A DNA stretch of 64,000 bases from SZUA-36 sp963749115 (GCA_963749115.1 CAVVLP010000004.1:186001-250000), one strand, 5' to 3'. Shown: positions 30,859-39,955, counted from the stretch's first letter. Numbers and translations: made by a program. The notes: generated from the sequence alone by a model not told the origin.

Positions 30859-31586
30859 TAGCGCTCAAAGACACGATAAGTGCGGGTCGTCACCTCGCGA
30901 ATCCAGCGCAGGTATCCAACGGAATGACGTTTTCCAACTCCTGGTGGCCAGGGATCGTGCAGACGCAACGTTGTTGCCGCACCGGACATATCATTGTCCC
31001 CACGCATACCAACGACCACAATCATGTGTCCTGGTGATCCCGCACCAGATATGTAATCGCGTGCGTTCCATAACATGTCAAACATCAAAGGACCGCTTTG
31101 AAGCGCAGATCTGAGTGCGCTCAGCAGCCATGATCGCGGGGGGTTGCAACGCAGGCCATGGATTCGCCCATACCGGGTTCCCGTGACTATGGCGGCATCG
31201 GATTCCGAGCTGTTGAACAAGCCGTTCTGATCGCTCCACATATCCTGGGGAGTTCGCAATTTCACGGCTGCGACTGACGACCTGGTCATCATGGCAGTAC
31301 TGGCTGCCCAGCAAGTTGTCTGCGTAGGCTGCGAGATAAATGGAATCGTGTGCAAGATCGGCATGTAAGTCTCGTGCTCATAAAGCGCGTTGTGGGTACA
31401 AGGACCAACGCTGCCATCCACTACCAGCCATTTGCTGCGCTGGAATGCCCTAACAGCGCGGCGGGTCCTGGTTCCAAATTTACCGTCTGGCACCAAATTT
31501 GGACTGGGTGTCAGCTTAGAGTTTAAAGCCCGTTGTAAGTCTTCGACCAACTGACCGCGTGAACCTGTCTTCAGTATAGGGATCAT
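30858..31586 (-). CDS. Peptidoglycan-binding + papain-like (C70/C39-like) cysteine protease, candidate T6SS effector
   Basis: 242 residues. Residues 4-70 form a peptidoglycan-binding (PG_binding_1) domain: GSRGQLVEDLQRAL, DGKFGTRTRRAVRAFQ and LVVDGSVGP. The rest is papain-like: Cys92 in QPTQTTCWAAS, His187 in GAGSPGHMIVVVG, and Asp211 in LRLHDPWP, an ordered Cys-His-Asp triad like that of AvrRpt2-type peptidases. There is no signal peptide, as expected for cargo delivered by T6SS. It lies between pppA and ppkA, in a block with two other enzymes. Wall binding plus a protease suggests a periplasmic target. No immunity gene is obvious next to it. Confidence 0.75.
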   Translation of the reverse strand: MIPILKTGSRGQLVEDLQRALNSKLTPSPNLVPDGKFGTRTRRAVRAFQRSKWLVVDGSVGPCTHNALYEHETYMPILHTIPFISQPTQTTCWAASTAMMTRSSVAAVKLRTPQDMWSDQNGLFNSSESDAAIVTGTRYGRIHGLRCNPPRSWLLSALRSALQSGPLMFDMLWNARDYISGAGSPGHMIVVVGMRGDNDMSGAATTLRLHDPWPPGVGKRHSVGYLRWIREVTTRTYRVFER

Positions 31587-31703
31587 TCAATTGCACTCCA
31601 GAACCCAATTTGACCAAGAGGAAAAAACCAGGTTGGATTGAGGGACTGAAACCCAGTCCCAATACTTTTAAACATAGTTCAAACTTCACATTTCAACAAG
31701 TCA
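31513..31703. repeat. Direct repeat copy 1 (protease gene 5' end and upstream)
   Basis: This stretch covers the first ~25 codons and the upstream region of the protease gene. A diverged copy lies at 33439-33620, in the same orientation. Shared stretches include GCTTAGAGTTTAAAGC, CCAACTGACCGCGTGAAC and AACAAGT. The start codon is intact here. Confidence 0.75.
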
Positions 31704-31796
31704 GACGTACTTTCACCCACATTTCACACATACCGAGGAGGCGTGGAGCATCATTCAGCTGGAATAATTTTGAGTGGTCCAACCCCAACTTTTCAA

Positions 31797-32551
31797 CTAT
31801 CTCATAAAACCCATGGAACGTAACCGAGGTGCAGACCATGCCCACACCTCACGTGCGCCAGCAAGATCTTGATCGTAAGTTACAAGTGTTGGCGTAGGTT
31901 CTGGAAACCCTTCCGAAACATATGCTGACCTCCTGACACCCGGCTCAGGCGTCCAGGGAGTACCGCCCATACCACCATGTGTAGCCCAAAAATGTTTCGG
32001 GTCGCAGCGCGTGGGGTGATGCCAGTGATTCGCACAATTGCCAAATGTGAACCTGGAGAACGAATTTGGATCCCGCTTAGCATGCACGAGACGCAGCACA
32101 TTGTTGGGCACTGTACTTCCTGAACTGGTGGGTGAACGATCAACCGCGTCAAACAACATCATGCCGGCTACCTGCACGCCGTCGCGTTTCAAACGAGCAG
32201 CAACATCGATTACGCCCGATCCACCGCGACTGTAACCCGTCAAAAAAACCAAAGCGCCCGGGTGGGCCGCGAGAAGGAGATGCACAAACTGGTATCCACT
32301 GTTAGCAATCATTGCCATATCGAGCCCATCCCAACCGGGGCCGCGTAAATATCGTGTAAGTTGCTTGAATGTATGCGATATCTGGTGCGTATAACCGGTG
32401 ACAACGTCTGTGTTCGACTGATAAACAATGATCCTTGACTCTGAAAAGAGGTAGAAGTGGAAGCCTGGATTTGATCAGCAGCTGCTGCCAGGACTCCGCC
32501 CATCCATGGTGGATTGATTGCAACAACTTTTATCGGTCGATTGAATGCCAT
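31797..32551 (-). CDS. Alpha/beta hydrolase with GxSxG, candidate Tle-type lipase effector, frameshifted
   Basis: Starts MAFNRPIKVVAINPPW. The frame shifts near 32468, after which FHFYLFSESRIIVYQSNTD, QISHTFKQLTRYLRGPGWDG and VFLTGYSRGGSGVIDVAARL follow. GYSRGG is the nucleophile elbow, LFDAVDRS could supply the acid, and FWATHGGMGGTPW the histidine. The order and spacing recall DUF2235/Tle1-type phospholipases. Joined length is about 250 residues, with no signal peptide. It is read leftwards into the protease gene direction, 210 bases upstream of it. A membrane-lipid target is a reasonable guess, but a family name beyond alpha/beta hydrolase is not secure. Confidence 0.65.
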
Positions 32552-32617
32552 GTACTTGAATTAGACGCTCAGCCGGGCGCTGAAATGAACGGTGCTGGGA
32601 TGTTTCCGATAGTAAGT

Positions 32618-33028
32618 TTACACAACGCACATGTAGGTGGTGAGGATCACTTTCCTGATATGAAATATCAACACGAATTGAACATCGGATGCCGGGACGG
32701 AAAGCGGCCATGAACTCGCATGTGGTTTAATAGTTGCTTGATCGCTCTGCTCTGCACCCATGCCGACCATTATCACCAGAAGAACCTGACTTGCATCGAC
32801 AGCAATATCAGCAACCCTTCCCCCTGTTCCACGAAAGGCAATTACATTTTCGAAAGTCCCGGTCTTGATATACTTGGTACAGAAAAATGAATCCGAAACA
32901 CCATCGTGTGCACCCACACCCCATTGTGCTGCACCTTCAATATTGATGGCATAACTCGATGGTAATATTTGCGGGTCACTCCGGTATGCGTGATCGCACA
33001 AAAATGCCAGTTCGTAGGGTGAAATCAT
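32618..33028 (-). pseudogene. Truncated lipase class 3-like protein, copy A
   Basis: 136 residues: MISPYELAFLCDHAYRSDP, then FENVIAFRGTGGRVADI. The segment VIAFRGT followed by an acidic D is the pattern just before the nucleophile region in class 3 lipases. No GHSLGG motif follows, and the last ~40 residues look out of frame. I read it as a truncated or frameshifted gene. Its 5' end is duplicated immediately upstream (33104-33327). Confidence 0.5.
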
Positions 33029-33073
33029 CTTTTATCCCCATTTTTTTCAGTTTTTCAAAAATAATTCTTGTTA
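32850..33073 (-). repeat. 254-bp-period direct repeat, copy A
   Basis: It contains the 5' end and leader of the lipase-like gene. A second copy at 33104-33327 has the same orientation and differs by scattered bases. Both include TAACTCGATGGTAATATTTG and TTTTTCAAAAATAATTCTTG. Confidence 0.85.
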
Positions 33074-33294
33074 GTTTCCAATATATCCCGGTGTTTCAGA
33101 TCTTCGAAAGTCCCAGTCTTGATACACTTGGTGCATAAAAATGAGTCCGAAACACGATCGTGTGCACCCACACCGTATTGTGCTGCACCTTCAATATCGA
33201 TGGCATAACTCGATGGTAATATTTGCGGGTCACTCCGGTATGCGTGATCGCACAAAAATGCCATTCGTAGGGTGAAATCATCATGTATCACCAT
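33055..33294 (-). pseudogene. Duplicated 5' fragment of the lipase-like gene, copy B
   Basis: It repeats AFLCDHAYRSDPQILPSS and GAAQYGVGAHDRVSDSF, then loses similarity after TGTFEDL and stops. It can only make about 79 residues and lacks any catalytic motif. It is a partial tandem duplication of copy A with its own start and leader. Confidence 0.65.
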
Positions 33295-33327
33295 TTTTTT
33301 CAGTTTTTCAAAAATAATTCTTGTTAT
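33104..33327 (-). repeat. 254-bp-period direct repeat, copy B
   Basis: Partner of the repeat at 32850-33073; see that entry for shared words. The leader upstream of the start codon is conserved between copies, including a run of T near 33290. Confidence 0.85.
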
Positions 33328-33329
33328 TG

Positions 33330-33812
33330 GTAGATGGGAAGGTCAATTGATGCGGTTTCCGCCAACGGGTACTGCGCCATCAAGGGCGAGCCGCGTGCCT
33401 GTTGACCTGAGTCAAATGGTACGCTGAGAGTTCAGCCGAGCTTAGAGTTTAAAGCACGTTGTAAGTTTGACCAACTGACCGCGTGAACTGTCTTTAGTAT
33501 AGGGATATTCAACAGCACTCCTGAACCCAAATCGCCAAGTGAAAAAACCGGTTGGATTAAGGACTGAAATCCAGCCCCAACACTTTAAACCATAGTTCAA
33601 AGCAACTACTTCAACAAGTTCGGTTTATCTCTCCTGACTTTGCGGCCTTCAGAGAAGGAGAAGCACAACCACTGATCTTGACAATTGAATATGGTCATTA
33701 CGAGATTTTTTGAAAAAATAGCTGAGTGTCGCAATCCATTATTGTCAAGTCTGTGCAACAAAAATAATTCCGACTATATTTTAGTTATCAGTACCGTGTT
33801 CAGGAGATTGTT
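33330..33812. other. Intergenic with relic of the protease gene 5' end
   Basis: No intact gene is seen. 33439-33620 is a diverged copy of 31513-31703: the start codon region reads GGGATATTC instead of GGATCATTC, so the ATG is lost. The rest may hold the promoter for the NlpC/P60-like gene; AGGAG lies shortly before the TTG at 33813. Confidence 0.6.
33439..33620. repeat. Direct repeat copy 2 (relic)
   Basis: Diverged partner of 31513-31703 with several one-base gaps. It keeps the leader of the protease gene but not its start codon or body. Confidence 0.7.
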
Positions 33813-34748
33813 TTGTCCATCATAAACCACCGGGGTCCGATAGGAATTGATGATCACTTTTCATTGCTGGAGCCAGACTTTACCGACCCACCATTGGACG
33901 TAACGGCTTTCCTGTATCACGGTACAGACGTTACACCCGGCCCTCGTGGCATATCCGCCACAGATAGCAGCGTGGAGATTGAACGGCATTTTTCTCAACA
34001 GGTAGCGATGGGGACAACCCAGATCTCCCAGAGAATTTCACCTGTTGAGTTCGCGGATTTATTTCACAACACCCAGGTTGATTATTTCAATCCACGAACC
34101 GGCATGGCCAACAGCGTGACGATTGATGTTCATATCTACAATAACAACGGAATCCCCAACAGACGGGCCAACATGGCCGAGAAATCGGCATTGGTTTCTT
34201 CAGTCCGCCGGGAGCTTAGGAGAGCGGATGGCCTGGGGCTAATAGATGTAGAAGAAAGCCACAAAGTCCAGATTGCCCACTGTTTCTTTGGAAAAGGCAA
34301 CCCTGATGAGTTCAGGGTGACCTTGATGCATGCGCTGCGGTACAACCGGGCAACACCCGCTAACCTGCAGCGATATTGTGACCGGAATGCGAAGCTGGGC
34401 GTGGATTGCAGCGGATTCGTTAATACCTATTTTAAGCGCATTGGAAAAATTTCAATAGACAAACACATCAACGAATATGAGAGGGGAACCCTGCGTTCTG
34501 CCGAAGACGAAATACGGGATCTGGATGTCCTGATTTGGCAGGGTGGTTCAAGCCGTCATATCGCTGTTATTGATCATGTAATCCCGGGGTCGAACCCATT
34601 GAGAATGGTCGTAGTGGAATCATCGGGCAGCAAGGGTGGTCTGGCAACATCGAAATATACTGTGCGTAGTGTCAGCGGGCAGATTTTCCGGGTTCACCGG
34701 GGCGGTCCCGGCAGGGGAACAAGCAGGGTCAAAATTGCACAGGTCTGA
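33813..34748 (+). CDS. NlpC/P60-like cysteine hydrolase, candidate T6SS effector
   Basis: 311 residues starting at TTG with AGGAG about ten bases upstream. Residues 194-206 contain LGVDCSGFVNTYF with Cys199 as nucleophile, and SSRHIAVIDHV supplies His249, an order typical of NlpC/P60 amidases and Tae-like effectors. The first ~190 residues have no recognised domain and could be a delivery or substrate-binding region. There is no signal peptide. It stands opposite to the other two candidate enzymes and is followed by a small unknown gene, the usual position for an immunity gene. A cell-wall or amide target is inferred. Confidence 0.65.
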   Translation: MSIINHRGPIGIDDHFSLLEPDFTDPPLDVTAFLYHGTDVTPGPRGISATDSSVEIERHFSQQVAMGTTQISQRISPVEFADLFHNTQVDYFNPRTGMANSVTIDVHIYNNNGIPNRRANMAEKSALVSSVRRELRRADGLGLIDVEESHKVQIAHCFFGKGNPDEFRVTLMHALRYNRATPANLQRYCDRNAKLGVDCSGFVNTYFKRIGKISIDKHINEYERGTLRSAEDEIRDLDVLIWQGGSSRHIAVIDHVIPGSNPLRMVVVESSGSKGGLATSKYTVRSVSGQIFRVHRGGPGRGTSRVKIAQV

Positions 34749-34828
34749 ACTTCCTGATTGCACCACAATCACCGGTGTTTTGTTCTATAATCCGTAGTAC
34801 ACAGCTCTGCAAAGGAGCCAATGATACG

Positions 34829-35044
34829 ATGAGCACTTACAGAATTCCTGGCCCCATGTGCCAAACTTGGCGCTGGCAGAATGTTAATGACGGGACGTTG
34901 GTTCGCATACCGTCACAGGCACCCCCAACGACTGGTTTAACTGAATCGAAGAAAGGGTTGTCGGCGAATGGTTCTAATGCTAATTCACCTCCAGGCCCCC
35001 ATATAAAACCGCTTCAAAACAAGGTCAAAATAATAGCCCCATAG
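34829..35044 (+). CDS. Small unknown protein after the NlpC/P60-like gene
   Basis: 71 residues from the ATG at 34829, with AAAGGAG ten bases upstream. It begins MSTYRIPGPMCQTWRWQN and is polar, proline- and asparagine-rich, with no signal peptide or membrane segment. An upstream TTG-type extension lacks a ribosome site. Its place suggests an accessory or immunity role, but a periplasmic immunity protein would be expected to have a signal peptide, which this lacks. Confidence 0.5.
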   Translation: MSTYRIPGPMCQTWRWQNVNDGTLVRIPSQAPPTTGLTESKKGLSANGSNANSPPGPHIKPLQNKVKIIAP

Positions 35045-35180
35045 GATTTGCTAAAACTTTTTGCGTTGATAGCGATGTCATTGAACATCACACCGACGCC
35101 CGTCATGAGTGCGGCGAACACCCGCGTCCGGATAGGTGCTGTTATGGCCGGTGTTTGAAGCTTCTGCCTTTGTCGACTAC

Positions 35181-37016
35181 CTACTCCTTTAAATCGCCGG
35201 CAATACGCCCGAATTTTGGTCTGAGAAGTGCTTCAACCTTGCCATTCACGCTCAGCCGGGTGTAATCAATTGATGAATGAACACCGGAACCAATCGGTCT
35301 GCCGTCGAGCAAGTCGCGCGTCTCGAGGTTCAACCTGGCTTGTAGCTCCGTATCATAACGGCCCATATAATACAGCTCTCTTTCACCGGTGAATTCGGCG
35401 CGGATAAATACGAGGTAGCGTGCATGGGGCCGGATAATTTCTTCAATGGCGCCGCCGTTTTCAAGCATATTGGCAACGCCTGCAATCGCCTGGCCGTCAA
35501 ATACTGCAATACCATGCCGCTCAAGTGTCTGCCGGACATAATCTGCTGCGGCATCAGCCAAAAGGATTTCACCAACGCTCACCAGTGCTACGCCGGTGCC
35601 TATGACCGGTTCAGGTGTGGGTGGTGGCGAGTAGGCAGCTACCTGCTCTGCTGGAGAATTGACTTGCGGTTCATCGTATTCAGGTTGAATGACATCTGTG
35701 CTGATGTCCGGGTCGGTCAAAGTCGCCTGTGCGATTTCAGAATCGAAAGTGGGTTCATCCAGATTTTCTGGTAGCGCTTCCGCAATACCGGTTATAACTT
35801 CCGCTTCCGCATTACCGGTCGTAACTTCGCCCGATGCATCAATCAAGGTCTTTGAAAACTCTTCAGTAGCGGCCTCCGACTCAGTTGAATTATCCATCAA
35901 TGTAGCGGTGTCATTCCTGACCTTCCCTCCAAATTTATCTTTGTCTGCCAAAGCCATGATTTCTGTATCTGTAGCGATGCCAAAATGCCAGGCAGCATAA
36001 CCGACACCAACCATCAAAATGACAATGACAGCAGTCAACAAGGCAGCTGACATACGTTTGCCGCTCGGTGGTGGGCCACCGGCTTTATTGCTGTCCATTC
36101 GGGCGCTATCCACAACAACGGTTGCTTCAGTATTGGTACCGGAAGATGGTGCAGCCATTGTTGCTGCGATGGCTGCGCTGATGTCTGACCCGGTGCTGCC
36201 TGCCGTTTCGAGCCAGACTTGCAGATCGACGATCAAAGCCGCACAGTCCGCATAGCGGTCTGCCGGTTTCTTGGCCATCATCTTGCGAAGAATGACCCGC
36301 AGAGCTTCCGGTATCTCGGGTCTGAGTTCACCAACGTCTTTTGGCTCAACATCAATAATCTGACGCAACAACGCCAAAGGTGAATCCGCGCTCAGCGGTG
36401 TGATCCCGGTCAACATTTCATAGAAGCTGACACCCAGCGAATAAATATCCGTTCGCTGGTCGATATTCTCGTCAAGACATTGTTCGGGTGAGAGATAGCC
36501 CGGTGTTCCCATAAACATGCCGGTTGCTGTCAGGCGCGTCGTGCCGGCTGCCAGCAAGGCTAAGCCGAAGTCGGTTATCTTCACCAGACCACGTTCATCC
36601 ACCATCAGGTTTGCGGGCTTGATATCGCGATGAACAATGCCGCGACCGTGCGCGGCACCCAGACCTGAAGCCGCCTGCAAAATCAGCCGGCCTGCCGCCA
36701 CCGCGTCCAGCGAACCCTGTGTCTTGATCATTTGCTGAATTGAGACTCCCTGGACAAACTCCATCGCGAAGTAATGTTGCCCCTCGAATTCATCGATGGC
36801 ATAGACCTGGACAATATTGGGATGATTCAGGGAGGCGGCACTTTGCGCTTCACGTTTGAATCGCTCAACAAAGCTTTCATCCTCGGACAGGTGTTTGCCA
36901 AGCACCTTGAGGGCAACAAAACGATTGAGGCTGTCTTCGTGGGCTTTGTAGACGACACCCATGCCGCCACGCCCCAGTTCGGAGACAATTGAATAGTGGC
37001 CGATACGTTCTTTCAT
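35181..37016 (-). CDS. ppkA: Membrane serine/threonine kinase (PpkA-like)
   Basis: 611 residues. The Hanks-type kinase domain is complete: GRGGMGVVYKA, catalytic lysine in VALKVLGK, HRDIKPANLMVDE, DFGLALL and GTPGYLSPEQCLDE. A membrane segment follows at about residues 335-355 (ALLTAVIVILMVGVGY). The C-terminal part is periplasmic and ends in a compact domain (GIAVFDGQAIAGV, ARYLVFIRAEFTGERELYYM) that I do not recognise as a standard sensor. PpkA phosphorylates the FHA protein to start T6SS assembly. It is the partner of pppA. Confidence 0.9.
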   Translation of the reverse strand: MKERIGHYSIVSELGRGGMGVVYKAHEDSLNRFVALKVLGKHLSEDESFVERFKREAQSAASLNHPNIVQVYAIDEFEGQHYFAMEFVQGVSIQQMIKTQGSLDAVAAGRLILQAASGLGAAHGRGIVHRDIKPANLMVDERGLVKITDFGLALLAAGTTRLTATGMFMGTPGYLSPEQCLDENIDQRTDIYSLGVSFYEMLTGITPLSADSPLALLRQIIDVEPKDVGELRPEIPEALRVILRKMMAKKPADRYADCAALIVDLQVWLETAGSTGSDISAAIAATMAAPSSGTNTEATVVVDSARMDSNKAGGPPPSGKRMSAALLTAVIVILMVGVGYAAWHFGIATDTEIMALADKDKFGGKVRNDTATLMDNSTESEAATEEFSKTLIDASGEVTTGNAEAEVITGIAEALPENLDEPTFDSEIAQATLTDPDISTDVIQPEYDEPQVNSPAEQVAAYSPPPTPEPVIGTGVALVSVGEILLADAAADYVRQTLERHGIAVFDGQAIAGVANMLENGGAIEEIIRPHARYLVFIRAEFTGERELYYMGRYDTELQARLNLETRDLLDGRPIGSGVHSSIDYTRLSVNGKVEALLRPKFGRIAGDLKE

Positions 37017-37422
37017 GGCGCTTTCCTCTTACAAACCCACTGATACTATGCAGACATGACAGGGCCCAAAGGTGACCCCATTCGTCCAGGTTGGTATCCA
37101 GGCATGGAAATAAACTGAATCAGACCCACTTCACTGGACAGTTAATCGCAAAATTCAGGGTGCGCGCTACCATTTCCCTTTAGAAAATATACCACAAAGA
37201 CACCGCCGTAATCCCACCAACCACATTGGAGGCATAGCCAGGCAGGTTGGTCCGGGTCATGGCCCACGTTATCGGTACCTGTTCATGGGGTCGTTCAGAC
37301 AGTGCGTTCTTGCAGTATCATTGGCTACTTCATTAAACCGGGTTTTCCAAGTTACACTTTGTCCTATCCGGTTTTGTTCCGGATTCTTGATGAATTATCC
37401 GGACTGGAGGAAAGGCAAACTC
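37017..37422. other. Divergent intergenic gap, ppkA to ddaH
   Basis: About 400 bases. A strong ribosome site (GGAGGAAAGG) precedes the ATG at 37423. I see no RNA gene, terminator or credible ORF in the rest, so it presumably holds the promoters of both genes. Confidence 0.4.
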
Positions 37423-38184
37423 ATGTTCACCAAAGCAATAGTCAGAGAACCATGCCGGGCAATGGTAAATGGGTTAAGCAGTGCAGATCTCGGCCCACCT
37501 GATTACCCAAAAGCACTGCGTCAGCATGCTGACTACATCGAAGCGTTGAAGGAGTGCGGTCTGAAGGTGACGGTCTTGCCAGCGGATGAGGATTATCCTG
37601 ATTCCACCTTTGTAGAAGACGTTGCACTGATGACACCGCGTTGCGCTATCCTGACCAATCCGGGTGCGCCAACCCGCAGGCTGGAAACACGGTCGATGCT
37701 TAAAACGATCTGTGAATTCTACGCAGATGTAGAAATGATTGAGGCGCCGGGAACCGTGGAGGCCGGTGACATCATGATGGTTGGAGACCATTACTACATA
37801 GGATTGTCAGAACGCACCAACCAGGCTGGCGCCGAACAGATGATCACCATCCTGGAAAAACACGGTTTGCAGGGTTCAATGGTTGAATTGACCGGGGTAT
37901 TGCATTTGAAAACCGGGCTGGGTTACCTGGAAAATAATAATCTGCTGGCCTGCGGGGAGTTTCTGAACAGGCCGGAATTTCAACGCTACCATCTCTTAAA
38001 AGTCGATACGGATGAGGCTTATGCAGCAAACAGTGTGTGGATTAATGGCACGGTGCTGACACCCAGCGGGTTTCCGAAAACAATGGCTCTAATAAAATCT
38101 GCCGGGTACGCTATCCGGGAGGTCGATGTTTCTGAATTTCAGAAACTCGATGGAGGGCTCAGCTGTCTTTCATTGAGGTTTTAA
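37423..38184 (+). CDS. Dimethylargininase (DDAH)-family amidinohydrolase
   Basis: 253 residues from the ATG at 37423, chosen for its ribosome site; an upstream in-frame start at 37285 gives an unlikely extension. Motifs of the family are present: STFVEDVALM (Glu65, Asp66), GLSERTNQAG, His161 in VLHLKTGLG, and catalytic Cys248 in LDGGLSCLSLRF at the C terminus. DDAH hydrolyses methylated arginine to citrulline and an amine. It is intact and not part of an obvious operon. Confidence 0.88.
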   Translation: MFTKAIVREPCRAMVNGLSSADLGPPDYPKALRQHADYIEALKECGLKVTVLPADEDYPDSTFVEDVALMTPRCAILTNPGAPTRRLETRSMLKTICEFYADVEMIEAPGTVEAGDIMMVGDHYYIGLSERTNQAGAEQMITILEKHGLQGSMVELTGVLHLKTGLGYLENNNLLACGEFLNRPEFQRYHLLKVDTDEAYAANSVWINGTVLTPSGFPKTMALIKSAGYAIREVDVSEFQKLDGGLSCLSLRF

Positions 38185-38235
38185 AAGTCTTCATTTGCCA
38201 ACTTGGCTGCCAACAAGCCACTATCAAATCCGCTG

Positions 38236-39239
38236 CTACCGGCGAACGCTTTCCAATACCCGCTCGACGATCACGTCATCCGCCATGCTTTCCATTTTCC
38301 AGTTTTTCAGAAATGCACAGTGACCGCCATAGCGGGTCGACCAGTAATTCGATATTCTCATTATCCGGCAGGTCCGCAAAATCACTTACCGGCACCACCA
38401 TGTCATCCTCCGAGGTCAGAATGGTCGTGGCTATCTTAATAGCTTTGAGGCGATCACCTGCGACCGAGTATCCATCAAAATACTGTTCCAGTGACTCAAA
38501 TTCGTAGTGACGCGTTGCCAGGTAACCTGTCCTTTCCCGCAGATTTCCAAGCTTGTGCCACTCTTCATATTCGCAGGTATCAGGAAACAGGGTTTGCTTG
38601 ACCTTAATCGATTTTGCCCATTTGCGTATGAAGTAACTTTCATAACCCCGCGGGCCGTCCTCCATCGCTTTGAGCGTATTGGAAGGCGAAATGACCGGAC
38701 AAACTGCAACCACCTGGCTCAATGACAAACCGGCTCCAGGTGCTGCCATGGCAACCCTCAAGGCAAAATTTCCACCCAGCGAATACCCGGAAAGCGCCCA
38801 GTTTTGCGCACCTGTACGTCGTTGAATATCCTTCAGTGCCTGTACCACTTCCGCCAGGCGGCAGGAATGGAACAAACCCTGGTTCATGTGATGACTTTCA
38901 CCGTGATCACGAAAATTCAGACGGAACACATCAAAACCCTGCTTGATACAGCATACCGCCGGCAGCCACGATATAGTTGGAACGGCTACTGCCCTCCCAG
39001 CCATGAAACAGGACAACCAGGCCTTTGCTGTCACCCGCTTGCGGGGAGTAATGACCCAATAGACGCACGCCCTCCCCACCGTCCAGAATCCAGTCCTGCT
39101 CCGCATCCAGCATGGGTTTTGAGCGCTTTCTGACAATCCGCCGTCGATAGGCACTGCTGTTGATCAACGATTGTGTGTGTGTGCTGCGCAAGCCAAATGC
39201 CGGGGAAAATGAATCAGCTGAGATTTTGGATCGTTTCAT
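38236..39239 (-). CDS. YheT-like alpha/beta hydrolase, two frameshifts
   Basis: It starts MKRSKISADSFSPAFGLRS with LVVLFHGWEGSSRSNY, then a frame break near 38945; removing one G restores LYQAGFDVFRLNFRDHGES. SGYSLGGNFALRV is the nucleophile elbow. A second break near 38333 lies before YGGHCAFLKNW, which supplies the histidine, and the true stop is at 38236. Joined length is about 333 residues, normal for the YheT family of hydrolases/esterases. The substrate is unknown. Confidence 0.8.
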
Positions 39240-39250
39240 TATTAACTTAA

Positions 39251-39955
39251 TTACAGGTCTTCATAACAACTGACAACTGCCGCCCTGGCGCCATCCGCCA
39301 AAACGCGGCGCGGCTGATTCAGTGCGCTGATTACCGGCAAAAAATGAACCTGGGCAACCGCTTTCGGTCTTGCAAGCTGCCGGCACACGTTTATCAGCAT
39401 GCTTTCACCCACCCGGAAAGCAACGTCGGCGTCTATGCGGCCATCACGCATGTAGCGAACCATGACCGGTTGAACCGGGCAACCTACCTCCACTGCCGGT
39501 CTGAACATGCGGGCGTGAAAAACCCGTATCGGTGAGCCCGGCTTGATACCGCCTTCAGGAAATATGGCGACCGCCCGGCCCTCTTGCAGGCGTTGTTCCA
39601 TGGCAGAACTGACATCGGCCGCTGAATCATGGTTTCCCCGCTGGTGGAAAATGGTGCCACCGACACGCGCTATTGAGCTAAACACCGGCCAGCTCTCGAT
39701 TTCTGCCTTACTTACAAACCCCATCGCGCAGGCGCTGTGCAAAACGGTAATATCCAGCCAGGAAATATGGTTAGCCGCAAATAATACCGGCCCTGTTTGC
39801 GGCTCCCCGGTAACCTCTACGCGGACCCCAAAAAACCAGGTCAGCCTGTTCGCAAGACCGATTGCAAGCCTGTCAGCCTTTAGCGAACCCTCTTCGGTTT
39901 CAAGGCGCCTGTAGTGATTCACCAACATCAATATCGGAGCGAGCAAAAACAACAA
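39251..39955 (-). CDS. 1-acyl-glycerol-3-phosphate acyltransferase (PlsC-like)
   Basis: 234 residues with the LPLAT motifs AANHISWLDITVL (HX4D), FHQRGNHDSA, and AIFPEGGIKPGS. The N terminus is hydrophobic (LFLLAPILMLV). The in-frame sequence continues hydrophobic for about ten codons before the TTG used here, so the true start may lie a little upstream. It would acylate lysophosphatidate in the inner membrane. Confidence 0.85.
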   Translation of the reverse strand: MLFLLAPILMLVNHYRRLETEEGSLKADRLAIGLANRLTWFFGVRVEVTGEPQTGPVLFAANHISWLDITVLHSACAMGFVSKAEIESWPVFSSIARVGGTIFHQRGNHDSAADVSSAMEQRLQEGRAVAIFPEGGIKPGSPIRVFHARMFRPAVEVGCPVQPVMVRYMRDGRIDADVAFRVGESMLINVCRQLARPKAVAQVHFLPVISALNQPRRVLADGARAAVVSCYEDL

